DNA of 64,000 nucleotides from positions 2,407,822 through 2,471,821 of the forward strand of contig NZ_CP129013.1 of NCBI RefSeq assembly GCF_020524035.2, given 5' to 3'. Under the pieces are notes generated by a model. It saw nothing but the letters and a program-made list of their open reading frames with translations, did no database searches and had not been told where the DNA came from. This document shows, piece by piece, positions 45,544 to 56,099 of the stretch (positions are counted from its first letter, which is position 1; every line of letters begins with the position of its first letter). The stretch is from Bacillus carboniphilus (GTDB lineage: Bacteria; Bacillota; Bacilli; Bacillales; JAIVKR01). A program made the position numbers and the translations under genes.

Positions 45544-46827
45544 TTAAACGCGCTTGACACCTTGTCCATTACGCTTTCTTTCTTCTAATATTAAATGGAA
45601 AAACTCTTCATTCGTTTTTGTTTGTTTAAGTTTCCTCACAAATCGATCGACAAAATCAGGTGAATCCACCATTGACTTTCTAATTGCCCATAAAGATTCA
45701 AGGTGATCTTTTTGAATGAGTAACTCTTCCTTACGCGTTCCGGATCTTCTCACATCAATCGCTGGGAAAATACGTTTTTCGGCAAGTGTACGATCTAAAT
45801 GAAGTTCCATATTACCCGTTCCTTTAAACTCCTCATAAATAACATCATCCATACGAGATCCCGTATCGACTAAAGCCGTTGCTAAAATCGTCAAGCTTCC
45901 ACCTTCTTCGATGTTACGAGCTGCTCCAAAGAACCGTTTTGGACGGTGGAAGGCAGCAGGATCAATCCCTCCTGATAGTGTTCTTCCACTTGGAGGAATG
46001 ACTAAGTTATAAGCACGGGCTAAACGAGTAATGCTGTCCATCAAAATAACAACATCCCGCTTATGCTCAACAAGGCGCATGGCTCTCTCTAATACAAGCT
46101 CTGCAACTTTAATATGGTTTTCAGGGACTTCATCAAAGGTAGAACTAACCACATCACCTTTAACCGAACGCTCAATATCTGTTACTTCCTCAGGACGTTC
46201 ATCAATAAGCAAAACGATTAATTCTGTTTCAGGGTGATTAGTTGTAATACTGTTGGCAATTTCTTTTAAAAGCATCGTTTTCCCTGCCTTAGGAGGAGCA
46301 ACGATTAATCCACGTTGTCCAAAGCCAACAGGTGAAATTAAATCCATTAATCTTGTCGACATTTTTCTCGTTTCCGTTTCTAAAAACATTTGTCGATCAG
46401 GATATAAGGGAGTTAATCCAGGAAAGTGGACTCGTTCCTTCGCTGATTCTGGATCATCTCCATTTACAGCTTCTACATGTAACAGCCCATAATAACGTTC
46501 ATTTTCTTTTGGTGGACGAACCTTTCCAGATACTTTATCTCCGTTTCTTAGATCAAAACGACGAATTTGTGACGCAGAAATATAAATATCCTCTGAACTA
46601 GGAGAATAGTTAATCGGTCTTAAGAAACCAAACCCTTCTGACTGGATGATTTCAAGAACACCTTCCATAAATAAAAGGTCCTCTTTTTCTGCGTTTGCTT
46701 TTAAAATAGAAAAGATTAATTCTTTTTTTGATAATTTACTGTAATAAGAAATTCTATACTCTTTTGCTAACTCATAAAGCTCTTTTAACTTTAAGTTTTC
46801 AAGAGTAGCAATGGATACCTTACTCAT
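45544..46827 (-). CDS. rho: Transcription termination factor Rho
   Basis: The 427-residue hexameric RNA helicase has an N-terminal RNA-binding cold-shock-like domain ([20 protein letters not shown]), Walker A (APPKAGKT), Walker B ([16 protein letters not shown]) and the R-loop region [21 protein letters not shown]. No clear Shine-Dalgarno sequence stands before the ATG, which may allow autoregulation by translation. Confidence 0.96.
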   Translation of the reverse strand: MSKVSIATLENLKLKELYELAKEYRISYYSKLSKKELIFSILKANAEKEDLLFMEGVLEIIQSEGFGFLRPINYSPSSEDIYISASQIRRFDLRNGDKVSGKVRPPKENERYYGLLHVEAVNGDDPESAKERVHFPGLTPLYPDRQMFLETETRKMSTRLMDLISPVGFGQRGLIVAPPKAGKTMLLKEIANSITTNHPETELIVLLIDERPEEVTDIERSVKGDVVSSTFDEVPENHIKVAELVLERAMRLVEHKRDVVILMDSITRLARAYNLVIPPSGRTLSGGIDPAAFHRPKRFFGAARNIEEGGSLTILATALVDTGSRMDDVIYEEFKGTGNMELHLDRTLAEKRIFPAIDVRRSGTRKEELLIQKDHLESLWAIRKSMVDSPDFVDRFVRKLKQTKTNEEFFHLILEERKRNGQGVKRV

Positions 46828-47340
46828 GTCTACACCACACTTTATTTACTTTTATAACAAAATCTATACTTTAGAGTTGACCATCATAATCAATGCCCAT
46901 AAAACTTGGACCTAAATAATGATCTCTTGCAACGCATTCTCATTTTCCAATTCTTTTTTTCTTACTTGAACACGCACTAAAAATGAATTAAAGACAGATA
47001 TAGTGAGAGCTATAATAAAAAGTTCAGAATAGCTTTTGTAGAGGTTGTTCAAAAGTCTTACGAACAATAAAAACACCTTACCTACATAGCTTTTTACTCT
47101 ATCAAAGGATATAAGTACAAAGGAGAACATGGATTGACCTTTCTACCTTCAAACCAGTTATTTCGTTCCATAAGGAATAATAGATAGAGAAGAAAAAGAA
47201 GAAGAAACAGAAGTAGTTTCGCAGAAAAATGATTGTTTTAAGTAAGTATTCCACTCATAATGAAGAACACTATTTAGTTTTACCTTATTTCAACACATTA
47301 ATCAATACATTTTATTAATTAAGAAGAATTTATACATTTT
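46828..47340. other. Intergenic region between glpX and rho
   Basis: It holds a single end of the family 1 repeat (GAGGTTGTTCAAAAG at 47041-47055) and no convincing gene. A 72-codon minus-strand frame at 46912-47130 runs through that repeat end and is treated as chance. Confidence 0.4.
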
Positions 47341-47375
47341 AGAACCCACCTTGATAAAGGAGGGTTCTTCCTTTT
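47341..47375. terminator. Hairpin after glpX
   Basis: GAACCC-CCTT and AAGG-GGGTTC form a stem with a short loop. The T-run (CTTCCTTTTT) is on the plus-strand side, so it fits better as a block to plus-strand transcription. It may still shape the glpX mRNA end. Confidence 0.5.
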
Positions 47376-47383
47376 TACAATTA

Positions 47384-48345
47384 TTACTTGATCACTAAGT
47401 TTGGCTTTTTCTTTAGAGAATGGCGTCCGTCTACAAAACGAACAGTACCTGACTTAGCTCGCATAACTAACGTTTGCGTCGTCCCAATTGTACCATTAAA
47501 TTGGACACCTTTTAGTAACTCGCCATCTGTTACGCCAGTAGCCGCAAAAATGGCATCGTCACCCTTCACTAAATCTTCCATCATTAACGTTCTATTCACA
47601 TCTATACCCATTTTTTCACATCTTTTTAGTTCTGCTTCGTTTTGGGGCAAGAGCTTTCCTTGTATTTCTCCACCTAAACATTTTAAAGCAACGGCCGCTA
47701 GAACCCCTTCAGGAGCTCCACCTGAACCAAATAATATATCGACACCCGTATTTTCAAAGGCTGTATTATAGGCTCCTGCAACATCCCCATCGTTAATCAA
47801 TTTGATTCTGGCACCTGCGTCTCTAATTTCTTGAATTAGTTTTTCATGACGTGGACGATATAAAATCGTTGCGACAAGATCTTCAATATCTTTATTTTTC
47901 GCTTTCGCTACAGCTTTTAAATTATCAATTGTAGGTGCTTCAATATCGATGCAACCTACCGCTTCTTTACCTACTGCTATCTTATCCATGTACATATCTG
48001 GAGCATGCAACATATTACCATGGTCTGCTACTGCAATAACGGCTAATGCATTCCAGCCTCCAGAAGCAACAATGTTCGTTCCCTCTAAAGGATCTACAGC
48101 TACATCTACACGTGGACCATAGCCATTTCCAAGCTTCTCTCCAATGTAAAGCATAGGAGTTCGTCCATTTCTCCTTCACCAATAACCACGGTGCCTTTCA
48201 TTGGAATCGTATCAAAAACATCTCTCATAGCAGATGTTGCTGCATCATCTGCTTCATTTTTCATACCTCTTCCCATCCAACGAGCAGATGCCATAGCAGC
48301 TGCCTCTGTTACACGAACCAATTCCATTGATAAACTTCTTTCCAC
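47384..48345 (-). pseudogene. glpX: Class II fructose-1,6-bisphosphatase, one frameshift
   Basis: GlpX removes the 1-phosphate of fructose 1,6-bisphosphate in gluconeogenesis. The N-terminal part starts at a GTG (48343-48345) behind GGGGGG and reads [17 protein letters not shown]. The metal-site region [10 protein letters not shown] is followed by a frame change near 48160. One missing G (GAACTCC for GAAGCTCC) would restore [18 protein letters not shown]. The rest is full length with VDPLEGTN and FGSGGAPEG. Functional decay seems unlikely for such a conserved gene; an error is plausible. Confidence 0.9.
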
Positions 48346-48377
48346 AATAAGTTCCCCCCTCAAATTGTAGTTAAAAC

Positions 48378-48590
48378 TAGAAAAGCGTAAGCGCCCGTCT
48401 AGCGACGCATGAACAAGAACGCGGGCTAATACAAAGGATCATCAACTAAGTAAAGCCACGTCCTGTGGCTAACGTTGATGCTAGAACATCCTGTTCATCG
48501 CACGTCCTGTGACTAACGTAGATCCACCTAAATCCTTTAGTTGTCTCCGGTGTTAAGGGCTGGAGCTAGACAATCGAAAAGCTATTAAGA
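48378..48590 (+). repeat. Dispersed intergenic repeat, family 2, copy 2
   Basis: It is about 210 bp with the same ordered blocks as the copy at 38276 (AAAAGCGTAAGCGC, ATCAACTAA, CACGTCCTGTGGCTAACGTT, GCTAGACAATCGA). It has an additional internal duplication of the CACGTCCTGTG-CTAACGT block, which accounts for the greater length. Confidence 0.75.
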
Positions 48591-49874
48591 ATTTTGCAGC
48601 TGTTCAATCTCTTTATCTGTTAGCGTTTCGCGCCAAATTTTCGCCCCTAAGTTCGATAGCTTCTCTTCAAGATGACTATATCCTCTATTGATATGCTCTA
48701 ATCCTGTTATTTCAGTCACACCATTTGCTAGTAGTCCTGCACACACTAGTGAAGCTCCAGCTCTTAAATCACTTGCTTTAACTTTAGCTCCTTGTAGCTT
48801 CGTCGTCCCTGTAATAATAGAAGAACGACCCTCAACCTTAATATCTGCACCCATTCTACGTAATTCATCAACATGCTTGAACCTAGCAGAATAAATGGTA
48901 TCTGTTACAACAGACGTTCCCTTAGCTTTCGTTAAAAGGGTTGTAATCGGTTGTTGTAAATCAGTAGGAAAACCTGGATACACAAGTGTTTTTACATCTA
49001 CAGGTTTCAAATAGGGTTGGTTCCCTAAAATATAGATTTGGTCATCACTTGTCTCTACATGAACTCCCATTTCGCGAAGCTTTGCTATTAATGACTCCAT
49101 ATGTAAAGGAATGACATTGTCAACAATTAATTCGTTAGCTACAGCTGCACCAATTACCATATAAGTCCCAGCTTCTATTCGATCAGGTATAATCGAATGG
49201 CGACACCCAGAAAGCCTTTCTACACCTTCAATTCGAATAACATCTGTTCCTGCACCTTTTATTTTCGCACCCATACTCGTTAATAACGTCGCAACATCAA
49301 TGATTTCTGGCTCTTTGGCTGCATTCTCTATTACCGTTTTTCCTTTAGCCAAGACAGCTGCAAGCATAATATTAATGGTTGCACCAACACTGACGACATC
49401 TAAATAAATTCGAGCACCTCTTAGCTCATCTGCCCGTAAGTAAATCGCTCCTTGTTCATTCGTAACAGATGCTCCTAAGGCCTCAAAGCCTTTAATATGC
49501 TGATCAATAGGACGAGGACCTAGATGACATCCTCCAGGTAGCCCAATAACAGCCTTTTTAAATCTCCCTAACATAGCCCCCATCAAATAATAGGAAGCTC
49601 GTAACTTTTTCACTTTACCGTTAGGAAGGGGCATTGAAATCATTTTTGAAGGATCCACATGAATATCATTTTCATGAAGGGTAACATCTCCGCCTATTTC
49701 TTCTAGCAATTCTTTTAAGATGTGAACATCTGATATATTCGGTAAACCTTCAATTGTAACTGTTGATTCTGCCAATATCGTTGCCGGTATTAATGCTACT
49801 GCACTATTTTTTGCTCCCGCCACTTTTACTGAACCCTTTAACGAATTTCCTCCAGCAATTTTAAGCTTTTCCAT
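48585..49874 (-). CDS. murA: UDP-N-acetylglucosamine 1-carboxyvinyltransferase
   Basis: MurA makes the first committed peptidoglycan precursor by adding enolpyruvate to UDP-GlcNAc and is the fosfomycin target. The 429-residue protein has [12 protein letters not shown] near the N-terminus and the reactive cysteine in [14 protein letters not shown]. Its place between tal and glpX matches the second B. subtilis paralogue (MurAB/MurZ). A second murA elsewhere is expected but not seen here. Confidence 0.94.
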   Translation of the reverse strand: MEKLKIAGGNSLKGSVKVAGAKNSAVALIPATILAESTVTIEGLPNISDVHILKELLEEIGGDVTLHENDIHVDPSKMISMPLPNGKVKKLRASYYLMGAMLGRFKKAVIGLPGGCHLGPRPIDQHIKGFEALGASVTNEQGAIYLRADELRGARIYLDVVSVGATINIMLAAVLAKGKTVIENAAKEPEIIDVATLLTSMGAKIKGAGTDVIRIEGVERLSGCRHSIIPDRIEAGTYMVIGAAVANELIVDNVIPLHMESLIAKLREMGVHVETSDDQIYILGNQPYLKPVDVKTLVYPGFPTDLQQPITTLLTKAKGTSVVTDTIYSARFKHVDELRRMGADIKVEGRSSIITGTTKLQGAKVKASDLRAGASLVCAGLLANGVTEITGLEHINRGYSHLEEKLSNLGAKIWRETLTDKEIEQLQNS

Positions 49875-49961
49875 GACAGTCTCCTTCCTCCTGCAATGAC
49901 TTGCTAAAGAAAACAGCCGCTCTTTTCTTTAACAAGTCAATAACCATAAACAAAAAATGTA

Positions 49962-50100
49962 CCCGATTGTTCAAAAGTCGGAAAAAGGCGTTAAAAGAAA
50001 TGCGTTATTAAAGGAACAACATCTATATGCAACCATTTTCAATCGTGATGGGTATATTACAATGATTAGTCCACCGTTTGACTTTCTGAACAACCCTTAA
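49962..50100 (+). repeat. Dispersed intergenic repeat, family 1, degenerate copy c
   Basis: Inverted ends GTTCAAAAGTC and GACTTTCTGAACAACCC enclose about 115 unrelated or heavily diverged bases. It fits family 1 by ends and size only. Confidence 0.45.
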
Positions 50101-50229
50101 AGCACTTAACAAATATATTAACACTTTTAACGAATAACTTCCAAATACCACTATAACTTTATCAACAATTTTTCCTCACATTTTAAAAAGATAAACGTAG
50201 AAAATAAATTTTTCTATTAATAGTGCTAT

Positions 50230-50282
50230 AAAAAGAACACATTGCATCCCCAAAAATGAGTGGTTCCGTCAATGTGTTCATC
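50230..50282 (-). terminator. Terminator of tal
   Basis: GAACACATTG and CAATGTGTTC pair around an internal smaller stem, followed by TTTTTAT on the minus strand, 10 bases after the tal stop. Confidence 0.8.
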
Positions 50283-50291
50283 CAAAACAAT

Positions 50292-50936
50292 CTAGCTGCG
50301 CGTCTTCCAATCAGCCAAGAATTTTTCAATTCCTTGATCAGTTAAAGGATGCTTACAAAGCTGAACAAGAACATTATAAGGAATTGTTGCAATGTGAGCT
50401 CCTCTCATAGCTGCTTCTGTTACATGCTGCGGGTGACGAATCGATGCAGCAATGATTTCTGATTCTATCCCATGAACATTGAAGATTTCAGCAATTTCCG
50501 AAATCAAATCTAATCCATTATGTCCAATATCATCTAATCTACCTAAGAAAGGTGACACGTATGTAGCTCCAGCTCTAGCTGCAAGCAATGCTTGATTAGC
50601 ACTAAAAATTAACGTAACGTTCGTTTTAATCCCTAATTCTTTAAAAACTTTCACTGCTTTTAATCCCTCAAGAGTCATTGGAACCTTGACCGTGATATTT
50701 GGTGCAATCTCAGCTAACTCTTTTCCTTCAGAAATCATTCCTTCTGCTTCTAAAGAAATAACCTCAGCACTAACAGACCCCTTTACTACTTGTGTAATTT
50801 CGCGAAGGCGATCATGAAAAGATACATCTTTTTCTTTTGCTACTAAACTAGGATTTGTTGTAACTCCTGCTAATAACCCTAATAACTCCGCATCTTTAAT
50901 TTCATTAATATTAGCTGTGTCAATAAAAAACTTCAT
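50292..50936 (-). CDS. tal: Transaldolase / fructose-6-phosphate aldolase family protein
   Basis: The 214-residue short transaldolase (YwjH type) begins [14 protein letters not shown]. It has TTNPSLV, the Schiff-base lysine motif ITVKVPMT and IIAASIRHP. It transfers a dihydroxyacetone unit in the non-oxidative pentose phosphate pathway. The ATG follows AGGAGG. It lies directly downstream of fbaA, linking two aldolase genes in conserved order. Confidence 0.93.
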   Translation of the reverse strand: MKFFIDTANINEIKDAELLGLLAGVTTNPSLVAKEKDVSFHDRLREITQVVKGSVSAEVISLEAEGMISEGKELAEIAPNITVKVPMTLEGLKAVKVFKELGIKTNVTLIFSANQALLAARAGATYVSPFLGRLDDIGHNGLDLISEIAEIFNVHGIESEIIAASIRHPQHVTEAAMRGAHIATIPYNVLVQLCKHPLTDQGIEKFLADWKTRS

Positions 50937-51051
50937 TATTGTAATCCTCCTATAAACTGTTAAACCACCCCTAATATTTAGAGGCGGCTCAACGTTGAAT
51001 CTTTCAGAGGTTGTTTAAAAGATTTCCATTTAAACATTCTCTCTCTTAATA

Positions 51052-51909
51052 TTAAGCTTTACCTGAAGATCCGAACTCTCTCATTTTACCGATTACTGTT
51101 TCTTTAATTGCTTCTCTTGCAGGTCCTAAATATTTACGTGGATCGTACATTTCAGAATCAGCAGCTAACACTTCACGAACTCGTTTAGCAGAAGCAATTT
51201 GATTTTCAGTGTTAACATTAATTTTCGCTGTACCGTAAGAAACAGCTTTTTGAATATCTTTTGTTGGAATTCCAGTACCACCATGTAATACAAGAGGCAA
51301 GCCAGTCGTTTCACCAATTTCTTGCATTTCTACAAATCCAAGATTTGGTTCACCTTTATATGGACCATGAACAGACCCTAGAGCTGGAGCTAAACAGTCA
51401 ATTCCTGTACGTTCTCCAAGCTCTTTACATTCTTGTGGATCAGCATAAATAACACCATCAGCAATGACATCATCTTCTTGTCCACCAACAGTACCAAGCT
51501 CAGCTTCAACTGAAACACCATGGAAATGAGCAAGCTCAACTACTTTAGAAGTAGTAGCAATGTTCTCTTCGAATGGATGATGAGAAGCGTCAATCATAAC
51601 AGAAGTAAATCCTGCATGAATAGCCTTTGCACAAGACTCAAAGCTTGAACCGTGGTCTAAATGAATAGCAACTGGAACAGTTATATTGTAGTCTTCCATT
51701 AGTGCTTTCACCAATGCCACAATCGTTTTGAAGCCACCCATGTAGCGGCCAGCACCTTCAGAAACTCCTAAGATAACAGGGGAATTCTCTTCTTGAGCAG
51801 CTTGAAGGATCGCTTGAGTGAACTCAAGGTTGTTTAGGTTAAACTGACCAACAGCATAACCCTTTTCTTTTGCAGTGATAAGCATTTCTTTCATTGATAC
51901 TAAAGGCAT
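51052..51909 (-). CDS. fbaA: Class II fructose-bisphosphate aldolase
   Basis: The 285-residue zinc aldolase splits fructose 1,6-bisphosphate in glycolysis. Zinc and phosphate site motifs are visible: [26 protein letters not shown] and [10 protein letters not shown]. The ATG has AAGGAGG upstream. The order spo0F, fbaA, tal, murA matches Bacillus. Confidence 0.95.
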   Translation of the reverse strand: MPLVSMKEMLITAKEKGYAVGQFNLNNLEFTQAILQAAQEENSPVILGVSEGAGRYMGGFKTIVALVKALMEDYNITVPVAIHLDHGSSFESCAKAIHAGFTSVMIDASHHPFEENIATTSKVVELAHFHGVSVEAELGTVGGQEDDVIADGVIYADPQECKELGERTGIDCLAPALGSVHGPYKGEPNLGFVEMQEIGETTGLPLVLHGGTGIPTKDIQKAVSYGTAKINVNTENQIASAKRVREVLAADSEMYDPRKYLGPAREAIKETVIGKMREFGSSGKA

Positions 51910-52102
51910 TATTAAATATCCTCCTTGTAGAGCCTGATTTACACCAACCGAAAAACTCCAGTATAACCTTTATTCTAGCCATAACTAGTTCATGTTATGT
52001 AAGAGACAGAGGAACCTTTCTAAAGAGCTTTTCTCTCTCATAGAGTACCACCAAAATCCCGTTTCATCAACTTTTCGAAATATTTTTATATATTAAAAAA
52101 GC

Positions 52103-52474
52103 TTATTGATTTGATGAAAGCGGAATGTATTCTTTGACTGAATTTCTAATCTCATCAATGTCGAATGGTTTTGCAAAGTGAGTGATCGCTCCTAAATCTT
52201 TGGCTTCTTGAATCATATCAAGTTCACCATAAGCGGTCATGATAATGACTAATATATCGTTATTAATTACTTTCAATCGTTTTAAAATTTCGATTCCATC
52301 CATTCCAGGTATTTTCATATCAAGTAAAACTAAATCAGGTGAATGTTTTTCAACAATTTCAAGCGCTTCATACCCACTTGCAGCTTGAAATGTTTGATAC
52401 CCTTCTTTATGGAACACTTCATTTAATAATATTCGGATGCCGTATTGGTCATCGACAATTAATATTTTTCTCAT
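52103..52474 (-). CDS. spo0F: Sporulation initiation phosphotransferase Spo0F
   Basis: Spo0F is the single-domain response regulator that relays phosphate from sporulation kinases to Spo0B. The 123-residue receiver has the acidic pocket DDQYG, the phosphorylated aspartate in [13 protein letters not shown] and the lysine in HFAKPFD. There is no output domain, as expected. A weak GGTGA precedes the ATG. A convincing sigma-H promoter was not found upstream. Confidence 0.95.
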   Translation of the reverse strand: MRKILIVDDQYGIRILLNEVFHKEGYQTFQAASGYEALEIVEKHSPDLVLLDMKIPGMDGIEILKRLKVINNDILVIIMTAYGELDMIQEAKDLGAITHFAKPFDIDEIRNSVKEYIPLSSNQ

Positions 52475-52990
52475 CTATTGTTCACCGCTTTGAAAAGTTG
52501 TAAAGGAAAGAATCATTCAAATATTTAAAGATCATTAATTTCTCCTTATTGAAACTATATTTGAATACACCTCTACTGTTTTCTTCCTGTTTCATTGTGT
52601 TCGAGTTCATGCTAGAAAGAAGTACATTACTTTCGTTTGGTCTAACACTCCACAGGCGTAACTTCGGATGTTACACACCCTATAATTAGCATTTATAATA
52701 TGGAACAAAACGCTAAGCGGCTTCCCCAACTCCTTTTCCTAATTTGACCAAATTTAATATCTTCGTTTTTTTCTGTTTAAAATGTTTATTCACTAAAGCA
52801 TGTCCGATAACTGTTTTCTTTTGTTATTTATTCTTTATTTGATATGCTATTCCTGCTTGAATATTTAAAAAGTTGTCAACGGAAGTGTCTTTCCAATGAT
52901 GTATGGGCTTAAAGTCTGCTCTTGTAAAATTTGAATTTTTCATCATTTACCAAAAATACTATATATTTAACAACAATAAGGAGGATCCAA
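52475..52990. other. Divergent intergenic region between spo0F and ywjG
   Basis: This 515-base AT-rich stretch should hold the promoters of both genes. AATAAGGAGAAATT and TTGAATGATT occur upstream of spo0F, but at about 24 bases their spacing is too long for a sigma-H promoter. No other structure is recognised. Confidence 0.35.
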
Positions 52991-53521
52991 ATGTTAAAAA
53001 TTTTTTCAACTCAGCTTATTGGTCATTTTAATCGCATACAACAAAAAGAAGAGCTATCCATTGAAGACGGTGCCCGCTTACTTGCCCAAGCATCCGTTGG
53101 AGAAGGTGATATTTACGTCTATGCAACCGAACAACTAAAGCCATTAGTCGATATGAGCATTAGTGAAGAAGAAGGGTTACCGTCAGCAAAAAAATTTCCA
53201 ACTGATCTAACCAATATACAACCTGAGGATCGGGTGCTTCTTTTTTCACCTCTATCTACAAATAAAAATGCCATAAAGATAGCGGAATTTTTAAGAGAGA
53301 GGCAAGTTCCAACAGTTGCTGTAACTGCAATTGAAAAGGAGTCCACTAACATTTTAATTAATTTGGTAGATGTCCATATAGACTCTAAACTAAACAAGCA
53401 GCTTGTTCCAACAGAGGATGGCACACGTATCGGTTTTCCAACACTCATGACTTCCCTTTATGTATATTATGGATTATTATTTTCCATTAGAGAAATGATC
53501 TCGGAATATGATCATGATTGA
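52991..53521 (+). CDS. ywjG: DUF2529 family protein YwjG
   Basis: The 176-residue protein MLKIFSTQLIGHFNRIQ... occupies the YwjG position between spo0F and pyrG. It has a SIS-like sugar-phosphate fold appearance (GEGDIYVYATEQLKPL, RVLLFSPLSTNKNAIKIAEFL). The function is unknown. The ATG at 52991 follows AAGGAGG; a start 20 codons earlier has no ribosome site. Confidence 0.85.
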   Translation: MLKIFSTQLIGHFNRIQQKEELSIEDGARLLAQASVGEGDIYVYATEQLKPLVDMSISEEEGLPSAKKFPTDLTNIQPEDRVLLFSPLSTNKNAIKIAEFLRERQVPTVAVTAIEKESTNILINLVDVHIDSKLNKQLVPTEDGTRIGFPTLMTSLYVYYGLLFSIREMISEYDHD

Positions 53522-53529
53522 GGGTTAAA

Positions 53530-53561
53530 TAGGGAGGTGCTACGTACTAGCTCCTCCCTAT
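53530..53561. terminator. Hairpin between convergent ywjG and pyrG
   Basis: TAGGGAGG and CCTCCCTA pair with part of the loop also complementary (GC/GC). T-runs are poor on both sides, so it is a weak two-way terminator at best. Confidence 0.5.
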
Positions 53562-53565
53562 CACA

Positions 53566-55194
<1,629 letters not shown>

Positions 55195-55230
55195 TTATTG
55201 TTTACTATTCAAAACAAAAAAATTTAAAAA

Positions 55231-55341
55231 AGAAAAAAGCCCCCCTTTCATCTGAAAGGGAGCTTATTATTTAAATAATAATGAATAAATGCTTTTAAAG
55301 AGCCCAAGTAAAATATTAGCGACCTAGATAAATAAAGTCAA
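55231..55341 (-). promoter_or_regulatory. pyrG promoter and CTP-sensing leader attenuator
   Basis: The promoter is TTGACT (55336-55341), 17 bases, TAATAT (55313-55318). Seven bases on, the transcript starts GGGCTC at 55305. Downstream a terminator hairpin has GCTCCCTTTC as its left arm (to 55264) and GAAAGGG as its right arm, followed by TTTTTT near 55231-55238. This matches the B. subtilis pyrG mechanism: low CTP causes extra G residues at the 5' end, which pair with the C/U-rich arm and prevent termination. Confidence 0.85.
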
Positions 55342-55346
55342 GAAGA

Positions 55347-55847
55347 TTATTCGTCCTCGTCTTCTTCTTCATCATCCAATAGATCATCGTCGTCATCACT
55401 TAAATCCTCTTCATCTAAGTCATCATCCAATAGATCATCGTCGTCATCATAATCTTCGTCTAAATCTTCAAGGTCGTCAAGGACCAACTCTTCTTCTTTT
55501 TCTTCAATGACCTTTTCTTTTTTAGTCGTTTTTTTCTTTGTTTTTTTCTTTTTCTTCTGTTTGACTACAGGTTGTGTTTCATCTTCTAGTTGATCAAATG
55601 GATACCAGCTTTTCAAAGCCCACCTATTTTCACCCATACAAATAAAACGTCCATCTATGTTTAAATCCGTATAGAATTGAGCAAGTCGACCTTCCATTTC
55701 TTGTTCAGATATAGATAGTCTCTTCTTTAATTCAGTAATGATTTCTTGGAAAGGGATTGGCTGTTTTTTTTCTTCTAATAGAAGATGAACAACCTCTATT
55801 AAAGACATCTTTTTTAACTCGTCAGTTGAAAATTGAGCAATACTCAA
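55347..55847 (-). CDS. rpoE: RNA polymerase delta subunit
   Basis: The delta subunit raises RNA polymerase recycling and promoter selectivity. The 166-residue protein has a folded N-terminal domain (QFSTDELKKMSLIEVVHLLL..., AQFYTDLNIDGRFICMG, NRWALKSWYPFDQLEDE). A lysine block (KKKKKTKKKTTKKEK) follows, then a long Asp/Glu tail. A TTG start (55845-55847) was chosen because it gives the Bacillus-like N-terminus and lies about 11 bases from AAAGG. The acidic tail is encoded by internally repeated DNA. Confidence 0.9.
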   Translation of the reverse strand: MSIAQFSTDELKKMSLIEVVHLLLEEKKQPIPFQEIITELKKRLSISEQEMEGRLAQFYTDLNIDGRFICMGENRWALKSWYPFDQLEDETQPVVKQKKKKKTKKKTTKKEKVIEEKEEELVLDDLEDLDEDYDDDDDLLDDDLDEEDLSDDDDDLLDDEEEDEDE

Positions 55848-56033
55848 ATTCAGGCACATCCTTTCTATATATCGTCCTCTATACAAACCGCGCATTATGT
55901 AAAATTTGCTGACATACCATTCATTATAAACAGATTATTTCCGTTTATGCTACCTTATTCTTAAAAATATTCCCTTACCCTATACATATTATCTATTCCT
56001 ATTAGAAAATAGCAAGAACAATCAACTATAATT

Positions 56034-56090
56034 AAGAAGATCTACAAAGAACACCGCTTTGATGTCTTACAAGTAGATCTTTTAAAACCT
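56034..56090 (-). terminator. Possible terminator of the mmg-acdA-icmF operon
   Basis: AAGATCTAC and GTAGATCTT pair around a 27-base loop just after icmF on the minus strand; the T-tract is interrupted (CTTAATT). Confidence 0.4.
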
Positions 56091-56099
56091 TCAAAAAAG

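Noticed and set aside
46912..47130. 72-codon minus-strand frame between glpX and rho
   Set aside because: It includes a family 1 repeat end, has only a weak ribosome site and resembles no known protein.
52490..52560. Sigma-H promoter of spo0F
   Set aside because: Possible -35 and -10 motifs are present but about six bases too far apart.
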